Below, in pieces: positions 10,984 through 25,943 of a stretch of DNA of 64,000 nucleotides. This stretch comes from Doryteuthis pealeii (Eukaryota; Mollusca; Cephalopoda; Myopsida; Loliginidae), in NCBI GenBank assembly GCA_023376005.1, contig CM042157.1, positions 90,454,987-90,518,986 on the forward strand, in the 5' to 3' direction. Positions within the stretch are counted from its first letter, which is position 1; every line of letters starts with the position of its first letter. Under the pieces are notes generated by a model that was given only the letters and a program-made list of their open reading frames with translations, was not told the origin of the DNA and searched no databases. The translations under genes were made by a program, and so were the position numbers.

Positions 10984-13900
10984 CTCCTGAAAAGTCCTAG
11001 AAATTTTGCAAAATTTTTTTTTTTTTTTGTGTGGATAGGCAATTTTTTCCTCATGAGAAACATTTTTTTTTTTTTAGTTTTAGTTTAAAACTTTCCCCTA
11101 ATTATGTTTACCAAATTTGGTATCTCTACATCAAACAATTTGCTGTCTGTAGAGAACCCATAAACAAACTTATCCCAATTATCAATATAGATAAGTTTTG
11201 ACATTTTGGTGGTAAGAGTGTGCATATGCATACATTTTATTTGGAAGATAGATGTTTTGTAAACTCTACATTTTCATTTAATAGTTAACTTTTTTAAAAG
11301 TACACTAAAGAAATATATTTCTATTTCATTAGTGTACAAAGTTAACATATTTATTTAAATAATTTTTTAAAACTTTAATCTTTTAAGTACATGTGAAGAT
11401 GAAATAATAAATTTTCTCATGTCATTATTTTTAAGGTTGAATTGCTTTTTCTATACAAAACAAATCTTTTATGTAATTCTTTTTTTTTTTTAACTTAGTT
11501 TCAAAAGAAATTTCTTTTGGAAGCTTCTCCCACTCGACCTTGTCTTGTGAGTCATTAGCTTTGTTAAAGTGAGCCTCCTGCCAGCCAAGACTATTTTACT
11601 ATTCAGAGCTGAATTATATTTTCCTTTGCCAGTAGTTGAATGATCATTTGCTGATTAATAGTTCTTTGTTAAATGAAAGGTAATGATAGCAACCTGGATT
11701 GAAAGGCAGGGGTGGGTAATAAGATGTAATCCTACAGAGAGGATAAGGATGAGAAAATAAATCTTAAGTCGAGGGCGGCAAATTGAAGAAAGGTGAAAAA
11801 AGAGAAAGATGTGGAAAGGCAGAAAATAGAGAAAAACATACAAGAAACTAAAAATGGGGAATATGAGTGAGAAACGGGTAAAATACTGGAAAGAACAAAA
11901 TAATAGAAGAAAAAAGGTGACAAAAAGAAATAAAGAATGTAAAAAAAAATTAAATAAATGTATAAATGACAAAGCTGAGAAATTGCCAAACTAACTTAAT
12001 AGATTTATGTTGTTTGATGTGAAAACTCCACAAGAGATTATGCCAACATAAAGTTAAAATTGATTACTTTTCCTTTGAATGATAATCAAAAAAAAAAAAA
12101 ATTTGACATTTACTTTATTTTCTAAATACCCAATATATCAATGGTAGCCAAACTTGCTTCATGTCAGAGCCATAAATGATAAATCTCAGATGTTTGAGAG
12201 CTGCAGGACATCAACAAAATTTACACATGTTTTTATTGTTGCTTAACTCTTAACATCCTCTTGAGAATTTTCAAAGTCCAGAGCATTCCTATAAGGATAT
12301 GAGTATATATAAAAAAGATATGAAAACACTACAAAATGCTGTTAGCGAAAACATTTTATAACTTCGCTGATATTGAACAATATTTCGATTTTATGAAAAT
12401 CGTCATCAGAGCTTGTTATGAAATATCAGCAAAGTTATAAAATGTTTTCACTTTAACAGCATTTTGTGGTGTTTTCATATCTTTTTTATATATACTCATA
12501 CCGTCGGTTTCATTTCCTTTCTTTTAACTCATATCCTATAAGGATATATAAAAAAAAAAATGGCTAAAAATGACCTTTGCATCTAAAGTTACCTATTATT
12601 TCACTTAAATCAAAGACTTCTAAATATGTTTATTATTACATTCAAACAAAGGCTAGTGTTTAGGGCGGATTAGGAAAACAAAGGAGACATCCGGCCAGGT
12701 GGAACGAGGCGGTATAGGACTTTAAAAGTTAAACATTTTGTGCCAAAAACTTATATAAATTTTAAGAATTGCATTTTAAATGTAATAGTATTCATTCATG
12801 CATGAAGTTTTTAAACTGTTAATTTGTATTAGTTTCAGTAATCAAAAATATGTAAAAAAAAAAGAAAAAAAAGTGAACCAAAATATTAGAGATGTTTTAA
12901 TCGTACAAAATTAGTTTTATTTAATTACATAATAACTTAAAATTTCTCCAACCTCAGATACTTTTTCAGTACCTCCTACTTCTACTAAAACAGCAAGTCA
13001 ATCAGGTCAACAAATAAAGCCTAACAAACATCTAGAAATGGTTTGCTACTGTAAGAATTAAAGTGATAATACTTGAGGATAAAACTCCGACAAGGGTTGA
13101 TAGACAAAACATTTTATATACACAGCACAAGAATTAAACAGGGTACATAATACATAGAGGTGTACATAAACATACATACATGAGTAATACAAAGTTACAT
13201 GTAAAAGGATGAACATAAAAGCAACAGACATGAGACTAGGAATAGTCCATGCTGTATGAATCACTTACAGTAATGTAAGGGGGCCGCGCCCCCAACTAGA
13301 AGGGGTAGACCGTGTCTAACCCATGTGTCTCGTAGGTCGGCCGGCAAAAAGAGAAAGAGACATTCAAATCAGCCGCTTAAATATCAAAGGCCCCTAGTGG
13401 GAACCAGCGAAACTAAACGGGCAGACAACTCCCCAGGCGAATACGAAAATAACGCCTACACTACCAACACTGGACTTATGTATAATTGTATAAATGTTTA
13501 GTTTGAAATAAAGGGTTGTATAAAATTGTGGAATGTTTTAAGATCACAATACATAACGAGACTTATCACCTTACATAGTACAACGTCATGGTACGGTCAG
13601 ATAATAAAGATGAATAGTTAAATACACATGGTTTTCATGAGTTCTGATTCTGCACGTTTCTTGCTCTTGATTCAAGTCGAAATTTCTAGAATTTTCCAAA
13701 AGCTGCATATTAAAGGTCAAAGAGCTGTATGTGGCTCAAGAACTGGTTTAGCTATAACCCCTGCTATATACTCGTGTGTAGGTCAAATTTTGAAGACCTA
13801 ACTTTTAAGCAAAAAAAACTGAGGGTCTGATCTAATTGTAAGTAATAATTTTGTAAGATTGAAATACAGAATGAAAAGGACGAGGAGTAACCCCTGACTT

Positions 13901-13985
13901 CCAAAATGAAAGATATAAATTATTGATTTCATTACCATAAATCAAGGATCAACCAATACACTAGATTGACTTATACACAAGTGTA

Positions 13986-14023
<38 letters not shown>

Positions 14024-14240
14024 AGGAATGGAGCACTTTGTGACAGCCTTTACACGCAAAGCGATGTGTGTATTTAAACAGTTAAAATCCCCTTCCCATT
14101 CTGTAAGTGAAGACAGCCTAATGGTTACGGTGCCGGACTGACACCCAACCGATCGGATTTCAATTCCGGCTGTAGAAAGCTTACAAAATGTCTAGCCACA
14201 CTGAGGAGACTTGATAAGTCGAAACACGTGTCTGTGGATG

Positions 14241-14294
<54 letters not shown>

Positions 14295-17200
14295 GTGTGT
14301 GTGTGTGTGTGCTTCTATGTACATTCTTTTAAAAGACTTGAAAACATTTAAGAAGTTAAAGAGAAAAATAAAGTTCAGATTTTAGTTTTTCTATCCAACT
14401 GTTCTGATTATCTTAATGATCCATGAATTTTTGTTAATTATAATTTCTTAATTATGACCATTCCAAATGAAATTCCAAGATGTTGTTAATTCAGCAGTTT
14501 TCAGTTCAATTTTGAAATTGATGTACCAAAAGTTGAACCTTGAATTAATTAAAAGAATTTTAAATGTTTTTTTTTGTGTGGAAGTAAATTTTGAAATTAA
14601 TACTTTGAAAATGTCTAATTCTCAAAGATGCAGACTTTTATAAATGACTCCCATATGTTTTAGTTCCAAGTTTCTCATTATAATTATCAATCTATTTTCA
14701 AAAGTCTTTTAAAATTAAGATGTAATATAAGCAGATTTTAAAATCACTGGGTGTGTTTTGGTAATATTATTAGAGAGATAAACTTTAAGATTTATTCCTA
14801 ATAGTTACCAAAAAAAAATACTGGGTAATTTATGAGGAAGTGCGTCCCGGTCTCCCGCCTCAAAAACCGCTACCCGATGATTATCAAAGTAACAACCCCA
14901 GCTTGTCGTAATTCTTGTTTATTTATCGTAATTTGTCGTAATTCTTGTTTAGATATGAAGATGGATATATAGTTTTGAATAGACTGAGATAGATAGATAA
15001 ACAAACAAAATAATATAGATAGATACCAATAAATGGAGATAGATAGATATTTTCGACAAGTAAATGTATTGGGGGGGGGTCGCTTCTTTTTTTGGTCGTA
15101 ATTCTTGTTTATTTAAACTAAAAACAAGACATTAAACAAACATGAATAAAAAAAAATCTTAGTATTTAAAGTAATATAGATAAATATGAACAAATTGAGA
15201 TAGATAGATAGATGGATAGTTTTGAATAGACTGAGCTGGGTTGTTATTTTAATATTCACCGGGCAGCAACTCTTGAGGCAGGAGACCGGGACGCACTTCC
15301 TCATAAATTACCAAATACTGATTAGCTGCAATGTAGAGGGAGTGCTGAAAAGTTATTGGCTTAAGCAACTGAGAAAGGAGTGACCTTTTTTTTTCTTTTT
15401 TTTTTTTTGGAGTTGATGAGGTTAAAGAAACTTGAGAAACAATGTGCCAAATATATTAAACTCTCTAATAACATGTATGCTTCATCCCTATTTTAGTTGG
15501 GCTGAGAGAATTTCAATATGATATGATTTGGCTAAGCATTATTCATTTCTATGCAAAATAACTTCTATTGTAAAGTAAGTAAGTAAAGGTGACCTAAACA
15601 GACAGTGAGGGAATCTATCCCCTTTTCATTAGCGCTAAACCAAGGCGATTATTTTTTTTCCATTTGAGGTGGAGCACCACACCTATCATCAGCCCCTTAC
15701 TTTACCGCACATATCCCTATGCTACTCATATGCTGAGTTGGCGAGGGATGTTATCAAACAAGGAACCTTCTAGTTCCTAGGCGGGCGTTCTACCGACTGA
15801 GCTAAACTTATATACTAAATTTCACTCCTTTCCTGAATAGATAAACCACACTGCTTAATCAAAAAATGAGTTAAAAAAAATTGTGTACCCATCAAGAATT
15901 AATAAAATAAACATCTTCTGCATAAAATACTCCAACAAGGTTTGACATGCCTCGAAAACCAACCAACCTTAATTGATTTGAGATAGATGGTGGAATGAGA
16001 TATTTTGAACCAAAAAAGGTACATTCTCATTCCATTCTCCCTACTTAGGGGCTATCATAAATCAGTTAATTTTTCTTTGAGATAACTGAAGATGACCACA
16101 GCAGAGCTAAAAAAACACTGTGACTATAATAACAACCAAAATGAAGAGACTTGTCCAAGTATATCAGTGAATAATAAATGTTTGTTTATATATTCATAAT
16201 TAGAACTAAAGGTTTTAAAAAGACAAATTCAAATGAATTTTTTGCTTATACTTCGTATAGATCAAATTTTTATATATTATTTGTTTTGTTGTTAAGCCTG
16301 ATGTATACTTAAAAACAAATTATTTACAATTCTTGTTTACGAAAAAAATACTACCTAACAACAAATCTAAAACAGATATTCTACCAAATAAACCCAGAAA
16401 AACTACTTGGATACATAAAAGAAGCACACATCTACAACAAAATCTAAAAATCTTCCAAAAAAATGAAAACAAAAACATTTAAAAGTTTCATTCACAAAAG
16501 AAAATATGTCAAAAAAAAAAAAAACCTTTAGAAAATTAAACATTATCACCAATTCATTTCAAAAACGTAGTCGGCATTAAATGACCCATTGAGTTTGATA
16601 TGCCGTAAAACAAGAACAAATCAAATTATTCACAATTCTTGTTCTTTTTAATTTAGTCAGTTGTATTTACAAGTTTATTTCTATGCAAAATGATAAAACA
16701 ATGAATATATATCAGTTAATATTTATTAGTTATACTAGCAAATATATGCACCCTCTGGGTGCAAGTATTTAAGTTTTAATATAATAAAATATCATGTTAA
16801 ATTAGAAAGTCTAATGAAACTGAATAAGAATGCAAATAAAAAGATTTGGAACAGAGGTGGTATGATTGAAAAATAGAACAACTTTGAAACTAACTCTTCC
16901 ATCATTTTCCCTTACTCCCGTCTTTCATTGGTAAATTTTCATAATTTAACTATTTAGTTAAAATAGGAAGTAAAGAATAATATTACAGTTATTTCATCTT
17001 GTTAATGGATTTTTTAAAAGATTTATTGAAGAGATTTTTGGTCATATTCATCAAGATAAAACCAAACAATTAGAAATTAATAATACTAAGCATATATTTA
17101 TCAAAGTCAAATTTTTAAGATCAATATGCAAATTAGCCTTCCCATTCACACTGTAAACCTCTATTTTGTTGTATATATAAATACAATTGCATGTTAATAG

Positions 17201-20200
17201 TTTGTAGATATGGTCAACAGTCTTAATGATATAAAATAATTTTATTAATAATTGAAGTTTAAATTAAAAATAAAATCATGGAGAATGTGGTATAAATAAC
17301 AAAAGGAATTGTGACTTGATTAGTAATATAGTTTCGGTTACAGACAGACAAACCCACAATCTCCATTATAATAAGATTTGACTTCTGTTTATTCATAAGG
17401 GAGAAATTATTTCTTAATTTATCTTTTTGTTTGTTTTTTGTATTAACTAACGATTGTCTATATTTTTCCTGAATTCCTTAGGTACCAAAGTCCGAGGTCT
17501 ACAAACAGGAAACAATGGAATGGCACTGTGGTGACTTGTCTCAGGCCAGTTACAGAACACAGGTGGCTGGTGGAGTGGTGTGTAAAATTGCACAAGAGGT
17601 ATGTTCTTAGGATTTCAAAGAAGTACTCCAAATTTACATGGTATATATTTTCTAACTTCCACATTTAATTATATTGGCCAATACTTCAGATTTCATTGTT
17701 ATTTATGATTACATGCAGGTCTTTATTAAATTTTGAGAGATCTTGTTTTGCGCAGGATTCATAGATATTTATTTTCATTTGTTTGCAGGTAGTTTTCTCT
17801 GTTATTTCCTATAACTCCAACCTAAAAAAGGGGAACCACTCTGATTGACTGATAAATTATTTATTTATTTATTGATCTACTAGGAAAAAAGAAGACGGGT
17901 TTAGGGTTAGTTTAATGGGAAAATAATGGGTAGATTAATTAACAGATAAAATTCATTCAGAGTGGTTCCCTTTTTATGTTGGAGTTATAGGAAATAACCA
18001 GTTTTCTCTATGATGGGGTGAATGAAATACATGGTCCTCCACTAAGAAAGAGTAAAAAGAGCAAAATACAGAAACAAAGAAAAATATACATATGATGTTA
18101 ACATAAAGTAAAGTCATCGAGGTGGCCTAAAGTCGGGAAGTGAGGGAGTCTATCCCCTTTTCACTAGCGTAGACCAAGATTGTTTTTGTGTCTAAGGTGA
18201 AGCGCCACACCTACCATCAGCTCTTCACTTTACCACACAGATCCCTGTGTTACTCTTACGCTGAGTTGGCGAGGGCCGATATCAAACCAGGAACTTTGTG
18301 GATCTGATTTGAATGCTCTATCGACTGAGCTACTAGGTTCTAAAATTAAGGGAGTAAGCATATAAAAAAATCTTTCTGTCTGGTATGATAACTTTTGAGA
18401 GACTAATTACGTAATTAAAAGCCAATACAACATTGAAGACAAAATGTACATTGGAATTAACAAAGAATGTTTTATATGGCCATCAATTTAACAATTTTAG
18501 CAGTTTACTTTGTAGACAAAGGATTTTATTAGAAGAAAATCCTTTTTAAATCTTAAACTATAGAATGTTGTAGTTTGTTGAATTTGACAAATTTCTATAG
18601 TCTGTATCTATTGAAGATGATAATACAGTAATGAATTACTAATTGGAAAATATTAAGAAGGTGATATGTTTAACTTTAGTTTATAGTCTTTCTTTAAGAA
18701 ATGATTCCAATGTGTAGTCTGTTAGGAAACATGCCACATTTAATGATATAGGATTACATATAACTGAGTTGACTGTTATGGAGTTCATTAAAGAGGAGGT
18801 CAATGTATAGACATTTTGGAAATTGTTTTGTTTTGATTTGATTTTAATGTTCAAAGCTGAACTAGTTATCTTGGTAATATTTCAAGAATACAAAAATCTA
18901 TTTTGTGTGCCATATCTAAGACGGAAAAGCTGCAGCTTTTGAGCCTAGATGTTTATATAAACATCTTGACATTCCGTGCATATATAATGTCAATCTGGTG
19001 TGACTTGTTAAAGCTGATAGGCTTTTTTATATGCATTATTTCAGCTTGAATATACTTAGACTGCACTGTACAAAATTAATTTTATTAAATGCAAAAGATT
19101 AGAAGGGGATATGCAGAATGCAAAATTTCTACCAATAATAAATTCATCTCCAGAAATATAAAGATAGGCAATTAAAAGAAAATAATTTATTTAAAAACAT
19201 TTTTGTGATGTTTATTCATAATCAGAAAGTTATATGAAATTGGTAATAGGGTAAAATGTTTAGATTAAGAATATAATGATTAATTAAACTTTTTTGATAA
19301 ATATTAAAATCAAATTTGCATGAAACATAGCAGATAAAATAATTTAGAAATATTATTTAATTTAGAAATACTTTTTTTTAAAAATATAATATAATATAAT
19401 ATAATATGATATGATATGATATGATATGATATGATAGAGAGAGAGAGAAAAATAAATAAATAAATAATGATTTTCTTGTATTTATTATCTTAATCCTATT
19501 GCAGGCAGATAATTTTGTTCATCTTTGTAAATTGGGTGAATTATTTTCAGAAAATGTACAAAATAGAGTTCAAACAAGTCCATTAATCACACTAGCAAAT
19601 ATATGCCACCTCTGGGTGCAAGTATTTAAGTTTTGATATAATAAAATATCATGTTAAATTAGAAAGTCTAATGAAACTGACTAAGAATGCAGATAAAAAG
19701 ATCTGCAACAGAGGGGGTATAATCGAAAAATAGAACAACTTTGAAACTAACTATTCCATCATTTTCCATTACTCCCCTCTTTCATTGGTAAATTTTCCTA
19801 ATTTAACTATTTAGTTAAAATAGGAAGTAAAGGATAATATTACAGTTATTTCTTCTTGTAAATAAATTTCTTTTAAGATTTATCCACGAGATTTTTGTTT
19901 ATATTTCTTAAGATAAAACCAAACAATTTGAAATCAATAATACCAAGCACATATTTATTAAAATAAAATTTTAAATATCAATATGCAAATTAGCCTTCTC
20001 GTTCAAACTGTAAACCGCTATTTTGTTGTATATATAAATACAATTGATTGTTATTAGTACGTAGATATGGTCAACAGTGTTAATAATGTAAAACAATTTT
20101 TATTAATAACTGAAGGTTTAAAAGAATGAAATCATGGAGAATTAGACGTAAATAATTAAGGGAATTGTGACTTGAGTAGTAATATAGTTTCGGTTACAGA

Positions 20201-23200
20201 CAGAAAAACACACAATCTCCATTATAATATCACATATTAAAAAAAAAAAAAAAAATGATAATTTGATCAGCAATTGTGTCATAGTATAATAGAATACCGA
20301 CCCTCGCCAACTCAGCGTATGAGTAGCACAGGGATCTGTGTGATAAAGTAAGGAGCTGATGGTAGGTTTGGCACTCCACCTCAGATGTTAAAACAATCTC
20401 CTTGGTCTAGCGCTATTGAAAAGTGGATAGACTCCCTCGCTGACTGGCTAATACCGACTTTAGGCCGCCCCGTCGACTTTATAATAGAATGAAAACAATA
20501 AAGCTTTTACTTTTAGTTATATTTAGCTAAACAACTTTTACACAATCATTATACCACAGTCTTTGCACCAGGTGGTTATGCACGTAGACTTTGTCTATAC
20601 ATTAACATTGAATTTGTCAACGAGTGTCCAATAGGAAAATGCCTTACATTGAGCTAATGCAAAAATGTCACTCTGCTTACCAAAGGGTTAATTGTGCAAC
20701 ACAATATCATCATTTTAGCTTATGTTTTGTTTATTTCTTTTTAATATTAGGTTGTTTAAAAAATGGCTAATTTTTACATTTGAATGTTTAATAAAGTCGA
20801 TCATTATTTTCTAAACCATTCAATACAATGTGTACAGATGATAATTTTAAAATTTCATTTCCAAATTCTATTTTGAAAAGGCATTATCAGTCCAAGACAA
20901 TGCACTCATTCTTTGTATTATTATTCCCACAATCCATTCTAGAGGATTCTTTGAGTCTACTATCCATATGGAAAGATTGGGTTTCATTTCCTGATAGTAG
21001 CAAACAGCTCCTATTGTAGTTTCAGTTTGTAGTAAACAACTTCTCTTTGCTATAAACAGAAAAATACATTTGAAAAAGGTCATAGAATGGATAACCCAAA
21101 TTATTATAGGAACAACATAAATGACATAAAAAAATAGGTTTACTTGTAAAAATAATTCTTGGGATCTAAATGGCTGATTTAAAAAAAAAAAAAAAAATTT
21201 TACTCTTGCAGATTTAAAAAAAAAATTTTTTTCTTCAGATTTAAACTTTGGTTTATCAAAATCAAACAAGTGCTTAGTGTCAAAATACTGTTCCCAATTT
21301 TAAGAAAGTTTACAAAAAAAATCCATCTATTTTTCTACTGAAATTAAAGATTAAATAGAATTGAAAGTGCCATGTTCCTTCAAAATTTGAACTATCATAG
21401 CTCTTTACAGCTTTCTTTATTAGTAAGCCTTGCATTACTTTGACCGTTCTTAGGAGAGATAGTGAAGTGGATTCCTATTACCTTATCTATGGTTTGAAAT
21501 CAGAATTGTCCTTTTAGGCTTTTCACAAACATAGCTGGAAATCCCAATCATTTTTGTCTGCTATTTTACCCATAATTGGGAGTAGAAGATAGATTCATTA
21601 GTTAAAAATGAACACAAATGGACCTAACTGGAGCTCAAACTTGGTTCACCAATTCCACTTTCTTTGCCAATAACTGCTACTCCAACTGATACCTTTTGAA
21701 TCAATATTAAAGCAAAGAAAATCAGTAACTATTTTCTAATCCAGTGGCAGGAAGCGGTATTATAAAAATGAACAAATCCAAAATTATGAAAATTAAAAAA
21801 ACAATTTGAAATGTATTGCTAAAAACAGTGAATAATATCATAAATGAATTATTCAAAACAACAACCAATGTATTAAAGTATTTCTAGTGCTATTTACTCA
21901 TTTCAAGTGAAAAAATTCATTCTCTTTGAATACATTAGATATTTAATCAGATAATAACTTAATAAGTATCATAAAAGATTATGAATTTCATGGCCAGTTT
22001 AGCTCAGTAAATATAAACGCCATCATTTATGATTTGGGCAAAAAGAATTTAGTTGATCTAGGAGCTTGAAACTTTAAACTAATCTTACATATTTTATTCA
22101 TTATGAACTAGTATTACATATCTTGTTCATTATGAACTAGTATTACATATCTTGTTCATTATAAACTCTGGTATTACATATCTTGTTCATTATGAACTGG
22201 TATTACATATCTTGTTCATTATGAACTGGTATTACATATCTTGTTCATTATGAACTGGTATTACATATCTTGTTCATTATGGTATTACATATCTTTGTTC
22301 ATTATAAACTCTGGTATTACATATCTTGTTCATTATGAACATTAATTACATATCTTGTTCATTATCTCTGGTATTACATATCTTGTTCATTATGAACTGG
22401 TATTACATATCTTGTTCATTATGTTCATTATGAACTGTATTACATATCTTGTTCATTATGAACTGGTATTATAATCTTGTTCATTATTACATATCTGTTC
22501 ATTATGAAACTGGTATTACATATCTTGTTCATTATGAACTGGTATTACATATCTTGTTCATTATAAACTGGTATTACATATCTTGTTCATTATAAACTCT
22601 GGTATTACATATCTTGTTCATTATAAACTCTGGTATTACATATCTTGTTCATTATAAACTCTGGTATTACATATTTGTTCATTATAAACTCTGGTATTAC
22701 ATATCTTGTTCATTAAAACTCTGGTATTACATATCTTGTTCATTATTAAACTCTTGGTATTACATGTTTTTTTATTCATAAACTGGTATAAGCATCATGA
22801 AAATAGGATGTTGTTTAATTAGTTAAATGTTTTTAACTGTTTCATCTACTTTATATTATTTGTTTTCAAATTAATTTTTTCTGCTTTCTTCAAACTTATT
22901 TGTTTTGTTTTCTCTTTTGTAGACCAGTGCTGATGAGCTAAGTAACAGTACAGACAGTGATGACAATGAAATGGGAAGGGGAATTCCTGCCTGTCACCTG
23001 GCAGCTCATAAGTCTGGTTATGCAGTCAAGCAAGGAGCAGTGGTAAGAATCACTTTACTTTCATCTTATATTACAATTCTTGCTTAAACGTCTTTAACAG
23101 CCTTGAAGATGTAAACTGACATCTTGTTTAGAAAATTTATATTCCAATTAATTGAAAATAAATAAGAATTATCCTATAATTAATAGTTAGTTATAATAAA

Positions 23201-25860
23201 TCAAGAGAAATAATAATTATTAGAATAAACACAAATGCTAATCCCAAATACTTTAGTTGCAAATTGCTTTATTTTCTTAAGTTAGCACAATAGCATTACA
23301 ATATCAAAATTAAATCATCTCTTTATATAAAAGCAATGTGATTTTCAGTCACACAATTTTGTCTCACTACAGAGTAATTAGAAATTCAATTCGGTTATTT
23401 CCTATAACTCCAACCTAAAAAAAGGGGAACCACTCTGATGGTGCAAGAGTTAGCAAGTTAGTCTCGCAGATCCATTATTATGTATATTTTAATTTTAGAT
23501 ATCTTCCTGAATATAAATCAAATCTTCATAATTTTTCCACAAAAATCAAGAATCAGTGATATCTAATGTGTATATATACATTTACTTTGTCGTTAATTGT
23601 TATATTTTCATAGTCTCATCCGGACATACATACACACTGACTGCCCTTTATATACGTATAGATAGATAGATAGATAAAGAGGATTGTGGTTGACTGGAGC
23701 CAACCCCTCCCCCCTGATCTTGATAGGATTTCTTTTTCTTCAAAGAGATTTAGCCATTGCTGTGATAAAGAAAAAAAAAACCTCTTAAACTATCAGAGGT
23801 CAAGAACAACCTGAGACATTTTTAAGGAAGTTGCTTATAGATTTGAAAATAAAAAAAATTAAAAGAATGTTAAAACAAGAACATTGAGGTCCTGAGAAAA
23901 TTTTCTTGGGCACTCGTAAAATATCTTGGTGTGCATAATTATGTCAAGTGACTACTAGTAATTTTAGAAGTGGTTTAAATTCAAGTTCTCATGGTTTAGT
24001 TCAATGTATAAAGTATATTATTGGCCAAGCACTGAGGATAGATTCTTATAGTTCTCTAATTAAATCATTAAAGCAGGAATGGGCTTTTTTTTATAAGCAT
24101 GTGAGACATGGCCAAGCTTTTTTGATAAGCAGGGCACATGAGACATGGTTCATCATCAGGTGGGATGCACTACTAAAAAAAAGTCAAGGTAATTTTTCGT
24201 TGAAAATACTCCAATCATTTTCAGTTCAGAGAACCATAAACATCTGCCTTAGAAATAGGGAAAAGTTGATTTTTTTTTTCTTCAGTAAAAAGATCTTTTC
24301 CATAAAAAAATGAAGTCTTAGGTATGCCATTCAGAAAGCACCAATTATGTAGTGTAGTCTATCTAGTTATTACCTGTGAAAAAAATGACAACTAGTAATT
24401 TTAGAAGTGTTTTAAATTCAAGTTGCCCAGCTTTTGGTTTTCAGTTCTCTAATTAAATCATTAAAGAATACTTTGTTGTACTGAGGGTTATTCCAATTTA
24501 TAATCATAACTAGAATAGTTTTCATGATAAATGACTGGATTGGCATTTCTGCTTGACTATGGGTTTAAGATAAGGAGAGAAAAAAAAGAAAGTTAGAAAG
24601 AGAGAGGTATTTAATAGTTTAGTCTACCTAGTTGCTCTCTCTTTTGTTTCAACATGTCAAGTAATACTTATTTTACTTATTACCATAATAGAACTTCTTA
24701 TTACTCTTGTAATGGGAGCAGGTTGCAGGACTAATATGTGTGTGTGTGTAGTTACATCACATTTTATTTAAAAGTAGATGATCATTTATCTATAGAATAA
24801 TACAATAGTAAAAATTAACAATTCATAATTATTTTATTAAATAAAGGAGGTGTAACATTTATTGTCTTAGGAAATGGGATTAATGACCTGAGTTCAAATC
24901 CTGGATGAGACTGTTTGCATTTCACTTTACACTAATGCCCTATGGAAAAATACAATATCTGTTCTTCTCCTATCTATGAGTAAATAGTAGGTTAGACTGG
25001 GTTCTTTAGCTTTGGTTAGGCAACCAGTCTAGGAGAAGGAAAACTCTGAATTCAAATGATCTTTACTCTGCTTAAAAAAATGACCTTTTGTCACATCCTG
25101 CTCATGGTGGAGAGGTTAAGTAAATGCATACTTGATTAAATAAATGGATTAGATTTTGAAGTTATCCAACTATTACTAGATGAGGGTAAGAATATATTCT
25201 TATGAATTTAACATCAGAAAAAATTATGATTGATATCATAAGGTCTATAAAACTTATCATTTACATTTAATTACAAATATATTGTTAACTCTGTAGATTC
25301 TTGTAAAGATTTGTTAATTTGTCAAGAAGGAAAAAATACAACAATTGTTTTTGTATTGCATAATTTATATAAGCATTTATAGTTGGTGAGTTTATTTCAA
25401 ATTAAACAATTCTGAAATATGAACATATTTCATATAATTTCTGATGGGATTATTTATGTATGGATTGTTACTTCTGCCTAAGATAAGAATGTGGTATCTG
25501 CGCTCTTGAAAATCTCCCTTTCTTTTTTTTTTCTTCTTTTTTTTTAACTCTAAGATATAAATTAGATAATTATAAAAGTTAAAAAAAAAAAAAAAAAAAT
25601 TAATGAAGTTATGATTATTCTAACATACTTATCCAGTTTCAAATTGACAAAATTTGGACCAAAGATTAATAATAATACAACAAATGCAAAAACCATGTTA
25701 CTATAACAGTGGAATTTTTCATGATTAAGTAATGAGGCCTGGCTGTTTATACAGTGCAAAAAATTCTGAATATGTGTTAGAAAGATCAACATGGAAATGG
25801 CTAATAATGCCTTCTGTTATAATAACAATGAAATTTCTTATTACTCTAGTGAGGCTGGCT

Positions 25861-25893
<33 letters not shown>

Positions 25894-25910
25894 GTCTCTC
25901 TGTCTCTCTC

Positions 25911-25943
<33 letters not shown>

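Larger units (their letters stand above)
12139..13766. mobile_element. Possible old hAT-like relic holding later insertions
   Basis: The ends CAATGGTAGCCAAACTTG and GGTTTAGCTATAACCCCTG are roughly inverse, with weakly similar 8-bp flanks. The hammerhead palindrome at 12301-12533 would lie inside it. Low confidence. Confidence 0.3.
10203..17481 (+). other. Intron of 7.3 kb with nested repeats
   Basis: It holds foldbacks at 10701-10947 and 12301-12533, a GC-richer unidentified repeat (13280-13540), a repeat shared with 60650-60850 (13775-13990), a tRNA-like SINE (14105-14240), an 8-bp-TSD TIR element (14824-15312), a reverse SINE (15571-15809) and a Helitron-like copy (16735-17376). The stretches 10950-12130 and 15810-16730 show only AT-rich unique sequence to the eye. 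Confidence 0.6.

Noticed and set aside
22084..22791. CRISPR-like array
   Set aside because: Units are contiguous with no unique spacers and the window is intron-bearing eukaryotic DNA; it is a minisatellite.
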